Translations under genes and position numbers: made by a program
Assembly: GCA_016206515.1 (NCBI GenBank)
Contig: JACQRN010000265.1
Coordinates: forward strand, 1-18,825
Reading direction: 5' to 3'
Origin: Planctomycetota bacterium
Lineage (GTDB): Bacteria; Planctomycetota; SBBH01; JACQRN01
Length of the DNA stretch: 18,825 bases
The notes under the pieces: generated by a model
Told to the model about the DNA's origin: nothing
What the model saw: the letters and a program-made list of their open reading frames with translations, nothing else
Databases searched by the model: none
Shown here: positions 13,975 through 18,825 of the stretch, one piece after another
Numbering within the stretch: the first letter of the stretch is position 1
Layout: each line of letters opens with the position of its first letter

Positions 13975-14768
13975 CGCCGCCCCCCCAACACGGTGCCGGG
14001 CGGAAGGGCGTACCAGGAGGTGCCCGCCCCGTCGCGCGCGCGGATCTCCCACGCCTTGGCGTGCTTCAGGAAGTAGTAGTACGCCGAGCAGAGCGCCCAT
14101 AGGAGGCCGACCCGGCCGTCCAGGAACCCCAGTTGGAGGATGTAGGTGCGCAGGAACCGGGCGAGGGGCCCCACGGCCAGACGCCAAAGCCGCACGGGGC
14201 CGCGCTCGGCGATCTCCTTCGCCTCGAAGTCCGTGTACCGGTCCAGCTTCGCCTGGTACTTCTCGAGGGTCGCGATCGTGTGGTGTTCCATCGGAACGCG
14301 CAGCATCCCGACCGCGCCCTCCACGCGCGCCTCCTCGTGGACGGCGCCGTGGAATCGCGCCGCCCCGCGCCGCCAGAGTCGCACCGGCGCGTCGGACTGG
14401 TTCCCGCCGAACCGCGCGCGCGCGCCGAAGATCCAGGTCGCGCGCGGGACGCGGAATCCGGCGGCCTCGTCCGACGAGATCCGCCGGCGGATCTCGTCGG
14501 CAAGCGCCGGCGACACCCGCTCGTCCGCGTCGACGACGAAGACCCACTCCTTCGTCGCCAGCGCGACCGCGGCGTTCTTCTGCGAGGCGAAATCGTCGAA
14601 CGCGCGCGTCTCCACGCGCGCCCCGAGCCGGGCGGCGACCTCGCGCGTCGCGTCCGTCGAGCCCGAGTCGAGCACGACGATCTCGTCCGCCCAGCGCAGC
14701 GTCTCCAGGCACGCGGGGAGGTTTGCCTCCTCGTCGCGCGTGATCAGGACCGCACAGAGCGTCGGCAC
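13971..14768 (-). CDS. GT2-family glycosyltransferase, WaaE/KdtX-like
   Basis: The 265-residue product begins with GTG 14768. The GT-A fold is clear: I-T-R-D-E-E-A-N-L (9-17), V-V-L-D-S-G-S-T-D (31-39), Q-K-N (63-65), the metal-binding D-A-D-E (80-83) and V-H-E (143-145). This pattern, with H-H-T-I near 162-165 and Y-x-x-K-L-D-R-Y-T near 171-179, is typical of the WaaE/KdtX subgroup, which adds glucose to the LPS inner core. A basic amphipathic C-terminal region (about 195-235) could touch the membrane. It is the first gene of a three-gene minus-strand unit and overlaps the heptosyltransferase by 4 nt, consistent with core assembly. A TAGAGT box lies 9 nt upstream. The acceptor is inferred from context only. 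Confidence 0.92.
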   Translation of the reverse strand: MPTLCAVLITRDEEANLPACLETLRWADEIVVLDSGSTDATREVAARLGARVETRAFDDFASQKNAAVALATKEWVFVVDADERVSPALADEIRRRISSDEAAGFRVPRATWIFGARARFGGNQSDAPVRLWRRGAARFHGAVHEEARVEGAVGMLRVPMEHHTIATLEKYQAKLDRYTDFEAKEIAERGPVRLWRLAVGPLARFLRTYILQLGFLDGRVGLLWALCSAYYYFLKHAKAWEIRARDGAGTSWYALPPGTVLGGRR

Positions 14769-14777
14769 GGCGAGCGT

Positions 14778-14783
14778 ACTCTA
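14778..14783 (-). promoter_or_regulatory. Candidate -10 box (TAGAGT) of the GT2-GT9-SDR unit
   Basis: TAGAGT on the minus strand sits 9 nt before GTG 14768, with no Shine-Dalgarno sequence in between. The layout closely resembles that of the left-edge gene. Confidence 0.35.
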
Positions 14784-14843
14784 CCGCCCTCGGAACCTCC
14801 CCCTGGAGGCGCCAGAGGCGGCGCGTCCCTGGCAGCTAGGGCA

Positions 14844-14881
14844 TTGTGAATGATATATTCCATGTCATAATAAATGCCATG
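14844..14881 (+). promoter_or_regulatory. Toxin-antitoxin promoter with overlapping palindromic operator
   Basis: TTGTGA (14844-14849) and CATAAT (14866-14871) are 16 nt apart, the most consensus-like promoter in the window. The -10 lies inside an inverted repeat, CATGTCAT (14861-14868) and ATGCCATG (14874-14881), with a 5-nt AATAA centre and one mismatch per arm. The right arm ends on the antitoxin start codon. RHH antitoxins usually bind such palindromes to repress their own operon. The surrounding 45 nt are strikingly AT-rich against the GC-rich background. Confidence 0.6.
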
Positions 14882-15178
14882 AGAAAATACATAACGACCC
14901 AGCCGATGAAGAACATGCACGTCCCCCTGCCGGAGCCGGTCTACCAGCGGCTCCGCACGGAAGCCAGGCGGACACGCCGCCCGGCCACCGTCCTGGCACG
15001 CGAGGCGATCGACCTCTGGCTCGCCGAGCAGCACCGCTCCGCCGTGCACGAGGAGGTCGCGACCTACGCGAAGGAGGCCGCGGGGACCGGCGACGATCTC
15101 GACCGGGACCTGGAAGCGGCGGGGATCGATCTCCTGCGGAAGACGAAGAGGAAACGAAAGAAGGACGGCGACCGATGA
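14879..15178 (+). CDS. Ribbon-helix-helix-type antitoxin
   Basis: The 99-residue product (ATG 14879) has a short N-terminal strand K-N-M-H-V-P-L-P (11-18), then two helices (about 19-32 and 34-50, the latter R-R-P-A-T-V-L-A-R-E-A-I-D-L-W-L), the layout of MetJ/Arc-type DNA-binding antitoxins. The C-terminal half (50-85) would wrap the toxin; it ends in an unusual basic tail (K-T-K-R-K-R-K-K). Its stop overlaps the toxin start (ATGA), the normal antitoxin-first order. Alternative starts are GTG 14846, which would place the promoter inside the gene, and ATG 14906, which still retains the RHH strand. The cognate role is to neutralise the MazF-like toxin and autoregulate at the palindrome. Confidence 0.8.
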   Translation: MRKYITTQPMKNMHVPLPEPVYQRLRTEARRTRRPATVLAREAIDLWLAEQHRSAVHEEVATYAKEAAGTGDDLDRDLEAAGIDLLRKTKRKRKKDGDR

Positions 15179-15522
15179 AGCGTGGCGAGGTGTACTGGGC
15201 GACGCTCTCGCCTCGTTCCGGTTCCGAACAACAGGGGACGCGGCCGGTCATCGTCGTCTCCCACGACGCGTTCAACCAGACGCCTCTCTGGCGATCGGTG
15301 ATCGTGGTTCCCGTATCCACCTCCACGGCCCAGGCGCGTCGCGGACCGACCGCCGTCCCCCTCCCGGCGGGCGCGGGCGGGTTGAAGAAGGACGGCGTCG
15401 CCCTGTGCCATCAGGTCACGACGCTCGACCGGGGGAAGCTGTCGTCACGGGCAGGATCGCTTCCTCCCGATCTCCTCGCCCGGGTCGGCGACGGGCTCCG
15501 GATCGCGCAGGACCTGGCGTGA
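15175..15522 (+). CDS. MazF/PemK-family toxin (endoribonuclease)
   Basis: The 115-residue product is a complete MazF/PemK-fold protein. It opens M-K-R-G-E-V-Y-W-A-T-L (1-11), followed by G-T-R-P-V-I-V-V-S-H-D-A-F-N (21-34), the family's most conserved stretch. R23 lies where MazF enzymes keep their catalytic Arg, and S48/T49 in V-P-V-S-T-S is the usual catalytic Ser/Thr region. C-H-Q-V-T-T-L-D (83-90) is also typical. These toxins cleave RNA at short sequence motifs. It overlaps the antitoxin upstream (ATGA) and the GT2 gene downstream (GTGA), so toxin translation appears coupled to both. Confidence 0.93.
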   Translation: MKRGEVYWATLSPRSGSEQQGTRPVIVVSHDAFNQTPLWRSVIVVPVSTSTAQARRGPTAVPLPAGAGGLKKDGVALCHQVTTLDRGKLSSRAGSLPPDLLARVGDGLRIAQDLA

Positions 15523-16460
15523 AGACCGCGATCGTCGTCCTCAACTACGGCGGCACGGCGCTCCTGGCGCGCGCGCTGCCGTCGCTCGTCGAGGCGGCGC
15601 GCGCCGCGCGGCATCCGACGATCGTCCATGTCCTGGACAACGACAATTCGGAACCGAACGAGACGTGGGCGCGCGCGAACTTCCCCGGCGTCACCTGGGC
15701 CCGAGCGCCGCGCAACCTCGTCCTCTGCTCGTTCAACGCGTACCTGGCGGCGATCGACGCGGAGGCGGCGATCCTGCTCAACAACGACGTCGCCGCCGAA
15801 CCGGGGTTCGTTGACCCCCTGATCGACGTCCTGGCGTCGCGCGAGGACGCGTTCCTCGTCGCGCCGCGGATCCTGTCGGAGGACGGTGGCACGGTGCAAG
15901 CCGGCCCCACGCGCGCGAGGCTACGCTGGGGGACGTACTTCTCCGAGGGGCGCTGGGCCGACCCGGAGATCCCCGCCACGACGTTCTCCTCCGGGATGGG
16001 GGCGGTCCGGCGCGACCGGTTCCTGGCGCTGGGTGGGTACGACGGCCTGTTCCTCCCCGGGATCTGCGAGGACGGAGACCTCGGGTGGCGCTCGTGGAGG
16101 GCGGGGTGGCGCTCCTACTACGCCCCGGGAAGCCGCCTGCGCCACATCGGCCAGGCGTCGTTCCACGCCGCGTACGGCTCGCGCCGGACCGAGGTGATCG
16201 CCTGGCGCAACGGCTTCCTCCTCCTATGGAAGAACCTCCGCGACCCGCTCCTGTGGGCGCAGCACCTGGCGCTCGCCCCGGCCCGGGTCGGGGCGGACCT
16301 GCTGCGCCTGCGCACCGCACCGATCAAGGGGTTCCTGCGGGCGCTTGCGCGCCTGCCGGCGGCCCTGCACGGAAGGGCAAGCGCCGAGCCGCGCCAGACC
16401 CGGCTCGCGGACCGCGGGATCTTCGCAACCGCCGGGGACCCCGTGAAAGCCCCGGTGTAG
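15519..16460 (+). CDS. GT2-family glycosyltransferase, rhamnosyltransferase-like
   Basis: The 313-residue product starts at GTG 15519 inside the mazF stop (GTGA); the frame is open further upstream but only within mazF. Features of the WbbL-like GT2 group: T-A-I-V-V-L-N-Y (3-10), L-D-N-D-N-S (39-44), L-L-N-N-D-V (86-91, the N-N-D nucleotide/metal site), S-S-G-M-G-A-V-R-R (157-165) and C-E-D-G-D-L-G-W-R (183-191) with the catalytic Asp/Glu. G-S-R-L-R-H-I-G-Q-A-S (204-214) is the conserved H-x-x-G-x-S element. Such enzymes add rhamnose or similar sugars to cell-surface glycans. An amphipathic Arg-rich C-terminus (about 245-295) may associate with the membrane. It converges on the toroid gene with a 13-nt gap. 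Confidence 0.9.
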   Translation: MKTAIVVLNYGGTALLARALPSLVEAARAARHPTIVHVLDNDNSEPNETWARANFPGVTWARAPRNLVLCSFNAYLAAIDAEAAILLNNDVAAEPGFVDPLIDVLASREDAFLVAPRILSEDGGTVQAGPTRARLRWGTYFSEGRWADPEIPATTFSSGMGAVRRDRFLALGGYDGLFLPGICEDGDLGWRSWRAGWRSYYAPGSRLRHIGQASFHAAYGSRRTEVIAWRNGFLLLWKNLRDPLLWAQHLALAPARVGADLLRLRTAPIKGFLRALARLPAALHGRASAEPRQTRLADRGIFATAGDPVKAPV

Positions 16461-16473
16461 TCGGACGAGCGGC

Positions 16474-17982
16474 CTACCGCATCTCGCCGATCTCGTACTC
16501 CTGCACGACGCCGTGGCTGGCGCGTTTGAGGAACAGCAGCCCCATGCAGTGGTACTCGGCTCGGGCCATCCAGCTGCCGTCGGCCAGCTGAGAGACGCAC
16601 AGGTGTTCGGCCCCCTCGACGTACCAGTCGTGCCCACCCACGTGGCGCACCTGACAGAAGACACCGGCGCGCTCCAGACCGTACAGGTAGTAGAGGGTGA
16701 GGGGTCGGTTCGCGGGGCTGGGGTCCAGGACGGGCACCGCCGGGGCTTCCGCCTGGTTGTAGCAGGGGTTCGCGGTGACCGTGAAGTGCCTCTGGAGCCA
16801 CGCCCAGCCGTCCTCGAGCGCGACCGGGATCCGCTTGCGCACCGGCGCCTGCGTCACGTGGTCCTGCGCAACGCGGAGGATCGCCAAGCCCGCGACCGTC
16901 ATGCTGGCCGAGACGCCACTGCTGCGGACCGGCGGGCCGAAGTTCCCGTACCCCCATCCATTCGCGTGCCGCGCGGACCGCTCCTCCCCGCTCAGTTCGT
17001 AACGCCACTCCCGCGTGAACAGGAGATCGACCTCCTCCCCGTCGCCCATCTGGGAATCCAGGCAACGCAGCGCGATCCGGTCCCAGAACCGGTCGGGGAA
17101 GGCGATCCCGAGCCGACTGGCGGCCTGCAAGCCGAGGACCGCGTATTGGGTGTTGGAGCGGTCCCCGAAGCCTCTGGGCGGGGCGTGGAACCCCGGCAGG
17201 TCGGGCGGGGTCCGGAAGCGGACCACCTCGGCCGGGTCGGGCACCTCCGCCTCACCGGAGCCGCCGCGATCCCGCTCCCGGCGAGCCCTCCGCTCGCGGG
17301 CACGCGCCTCGCGCCCCTCCTCGGCGGAGCGGGGCTGGCGCGGTCCCGGCATCGGGTACTCCCCACCGGACTCGATGTACCCCGGGCAGACGTAGGCCCA
17401 GCCCCCGTCGTTGCTGCCCGACATCAGCCAGAACGCCATCTTCCGTGCCCACTCGAGGTCGGCGCGCCGCTCCTCCTCGGTGCGCCGCAGGCTCGCGGGG
17501 TGATGCAGGTAGGCCTGGAGCGCCATGAGGGTCACCGAGACGTCGTAGGTGCCCATGAACAACTCCTGCCGCGGGTGCCTCTCGCGCAGCCACGCCATGG
17601 CGCGGTCCACCAGTTCGTTCCCTGGGCCATCCCCGCACTTGATCAGGGTGAGCGCATACAGCGCGACGTGACCGACGGGGTGCTGCTCGAGGTTCGCCCT
17701 CGCCCCACGAACGGCGGGGGAGGGGTGCCAATCCTTCACCTCTTCAAGTTTCGCCTGAAGCTTCCCGCGCAGGTGCTCCACGCCCCGTACGATCGCAGCA
17801 TCGATCTTCGTCCGCAGAACAGGGTCGATGTCCGGGCGAAGGAACGCCTCGTCACCCTCCACCTCATCGGCCTCCCGATCCGCGGCCTGCGCCGGGCGGT
17901 CCCCTGCCGCGACCGCCGCCGCGGCCAGCCCCAATGCCAGAAGCCGGCACGCTCCGCCCCACACGGCCGCCCACCCCCCCAT
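16474..17982 (-). CDS. Secreted prenyltransferase/squalene-oxidase-repeat (alpha/alpha-toroid) protein
   Basis: The 502-residue product has an N-terminal signal sequence (about 1-34, ending A-Q-A-A). It is followed by repeated helix pairs with Q/G-W style turns: H-V-A-L-Y-A-L-T-L-I (105-114), Y-D-V-S-V-T-L-M-A-L-Q-A (146-157), N-D-G-G-W-A-Y (191-197), S-N-T-Q-Y-A-V-L-G-L-Q-A-A (276-288), S-M-T-V-A-G-L-A-I-L (360-369), Y-Y-L-Y-G-L-E-R-A-G (431-440) and D-G-S-W (468-471). This is the toroid fold shared by squalene-hopene cyclases, prenyltransferases and alpha-2-macroglobulin domains. The cyclase D-x-D-D motif is absent and the protein is exported, so it is unlikely to be a cyclase. A charged Arg/Glu insertion (about 215-250) interrupts the repeats. 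Planctomycetota carry many such proteins of unknown role. A TAGTAT box lies 7 nt upstream. Confidence 0.82.
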   Translation of the reverse strand: MGGWAAVWGGACRLLALGLAAAAVAAGDRPAQAADREADEVEGDEAFLRPDIDPVLRTKIDAAIVRGVEHLRGKLQAKLEEVKDWHPSPAVRGARANLEQHPVGHVALYALTLIKCGDGPGNELVDRAMAWLRERHPRQELFMGTYDVSVTLMALQAYLHHPASLRRTEEERRADLEWARKMAFWLMSGSNDGGWAYVCPGYIESGGEYPMPGPRQPRSAEEGREARARERRARRERDRGGSGEAEVPDPAEVVRFRTPPDLPGFHAPPRGFGDRSNTQYAVLGLQAASRLGIAFPDRFWDRIALRCLDSQMGDGEEVDLLFTREWRYELSGEERSARHANGWGYGNFGPPVRSSGVSASMTVAGLAILRVAQDHVTQAPVRKRIPVALEDGWAWLQRHFTVTANPCYNQAEAPAVPVLDPSPANRPLTLYYLYGLERAGVFCQVRHVGGHDWYVEGAEHLCVSQLADGSWMARAEYHCMGLLFLKRASHGVVQEYEIGEMR

Positions 17983-17989
17983 GCACGGG

Positions 17990-17995
17990 ATACTA
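17990..17995 (-). promoter_or_regulatory. Candidate -10 box (TAGTAT) of the toroid gene
   Basis: TAGTAT on the minus strand is 7 nt before ATG 17982 and lies in the 25-nt gap after the WecB-like stop. Initiation here would put the mRNA 5' end at or next to the start codon. Confidence 0.35.
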
Positions 17996-18007
17996 CACCG
18001 CCGCGCT

Positions 18008-18825
18008 CTACCTCAACCCGATCTTCCTGCGCAGCGCCGCAACGATCCGCGCCGCCGCGTGGCCGTCGCCGTAGGGGGACGGCGCGCGCGGCGCCAGCCA
18101 GCGGCGGCGGTAGGCGTCGAACGCCTGCTGGATCCGCTTCGGGTCGGTCCCGGCCAGTTCCGCCCACCCCCCCTCCAGCGCCTCGACGCGCGAGGTCTTG
18201 TCGGCCAGCAGGACGACCGGGATCCCCAGGGACGGCGCCTCCTCGAGGATCCCTCCCGCGTCGGTCAGGAGGATCGAGGCGCGCTTCAGAAGCGTCAGGA
18301 AGACGGGGTACGGCATGCGGTCGAGGAACCGCACCCTCTCCAAACCCTGCAGTTGCGCGCGCAGGATGTCGCTGGGGGCATGGTCCCGCCGCAGGACGAG
18401 CGCCCACCGCAGCGCCGCGTCGCGGTCGTGCAGGACGCGGATCGCCTCGACGACCCCCGCCGCCCCTTCCCCGAGCCGGTCCGAGCGGCGGACGGTCAGG
18501 ACCGCGAGCTTGCGCCCCTCGATCCAGGAGGCGAGGTCCGCCTCGATCGGCGCCTCCAGCGCGAGCGCCTTGCGCAGGGTGTCGACGATCGGGGAGCCGG
18601 TCACCTCCACCTTCCCGGGATGGATCCCCTCGGCTTTCAACGCCGCGCGGGCGCGGGCGGTCGCGGCCAGGTGCAGCGACGCCAGGCGCGTCGCCATCGT
18701 CCGGTGCCCCTCCTCGGGGAACGGGTTCGCCATGTCGCCGGTGCGCAGGCCGCCGCCCACGTGCGCGATCTTCGCCCCGGCGTAGAACGCCCCGAGCGCC
18801 GATGCGAAGGCGCTCGTCGTATCCC
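18008..18825 (-). CDS. Divergent WecB-family UDP-GlcNAc 2-epimerase homologue (partial, N-terminus outside window)
   Basis: The frame enters from the right edge in phase and ends at TAG 18010-18008, giving about 272 C-terminal residues. The first codons read G-D-T-T-S-A-F, matching the G-D-T-T-T-T of UDP-N-acetylglucosamine 2-epimerases. P-F-P-E-E (catalytic Glu region), E-E-A-P-S-L-G-I-P-V, L-A-G-T-D and N/S-P-Y-G-D-G-x-A are clearly shared. Several active-site residues differ. The H-V-E-A-G-L-R motif is H-V-G-G-G-L-R (Glu replaced at 18755-18757), the T-A-H-R-R-E-N motif is T-V-R-R-S-D-R (His replaced by Arg at 18488-18490), and D-S-G-G is D-A-G-G. The family normally interconverts UDP-GlcNAc and UDP-ManNAc for surface glycans; this member may act differently or be a non-epimerising paralogue. 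It lies 25 nt upstream of the toroid gene. Confidence 0.85.
   Translation of the reverse strand, partial: DTTSAFASALGAFYAGAKIAHVGGGLRTGDMANPFPEEGHRTMATRLASLHLAATARARAALKAEGIHPGKVEVTGSPIVDTLRKALALEAPIEADLASWIEGRKLAVLTVRRSDRLGEGAAGVVEAIRVLHDRDAALRWALVLRRDHAPSDILRAQLQGLERVRFLDRMPYPVFLTLLKRASILLTDAGGILEEAPSLGIPVVLLADKTSRVEALEGGWAELAGTDPKRIQQAFDAYRRRWLAPRAPSPYGDGHAAARIVAALRRKIGLR

Noticed and set aside
13975..14712. Extended 629-codon version of the heptosyltransferase
   Set aside because: The extension lies antiphase within the GT2 gene; the GTG in the GTGA overlap at 13974 is the sensible start.
1..18825. tRNA, rRNA and transposase genes
   Set aside because: No cloverleaf-like sequence, rRNA segment or transposase motif was seen by eye on either strand; a covariance-model scan would be needed to be certain.

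Overview
The window is GC-rich DNA with third codon positions almost always G or C. It comes from a didermic (outer-membrane) bacterium: it encodes the LPS exporters LptE and LptD, a heptosyltransferase and several LPS-type glycosyltransferases. The phylum cannot be fixed from sequence alone. A large Ser/Thr kinase with MshEN-like and zinc-ribbon N-termini and C-terminal TPR-like repeats, together with a secreted prenyltransferase/squalene-oxidase-repeat protein, most resembles Planctomycetota. Acidobacteriota-like or candidate phyla remain possible. No rRNA, tRNA, transposase or CRISPR array was seen.

Layout, left to right. (1) 1-1272, minus: the first 424 residues of a long helical protein of unknown function, running off the left edge. 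(2) 1402-2490, plus: a GT4 glycosyltransferase, followed by a long nested inverted repeat (2501-2619). (3) 2626-7331, minus: a two-gene signalling operon, kinase then FHA-GAF-GAF-GGDEF diguanylate cyclase, joined by a GTGA overlap. (4) 7432-8423, plus: a 43-residue lipoprotein and an orphan larE. (5) 8424-8900: an intergenic array of diverged hairpin repeats. (6) 8901-11773, plus: lptE-lptD, overlapping. (7) 11774-11890: a GAGTCAG-type inverted repeat between convergent genes. (8) 11891-14768, minus: GT2, GT9 heptosyltransferase and a YfcH-like SDR. (9) 14879-16460, plus: RHH antitoxin, MazF-like toxin and a GT2, each overlapping the next by 4 nt. (10) 16474-18825, minus: a secreted alpha/alpha-toroid protein and a divergent WecB-family epimerase running off the right edge.

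Most genes outside the signalling operon concern the cell envelope: sugar-nucleotide chemistry (WecB-like), glycan assembly (GT2, GT4, GT9) and LPS export (LptDE). The signalling operon is the most interesting unit. It pairs a diguanylate cyclase with a kinase whose N-terminus carries four copies of the 24-residue motif that forms c-di-GMP-binding MshEN domains, although the motif's leading Arg is missing in all four.

Two genome-style features stand out. Nearly every gene that begins a transcription unit has a TANNNT-like -10 box only 6-12 nt upstream of its start codon and no Shine-Dalgarno sequence, which suggests widespread leaderless or near-leaderless mRNAs. Conversely, five of the six same-strand junctions inside the proposed operons are 4-nt ATGA or GTGA overlaps.
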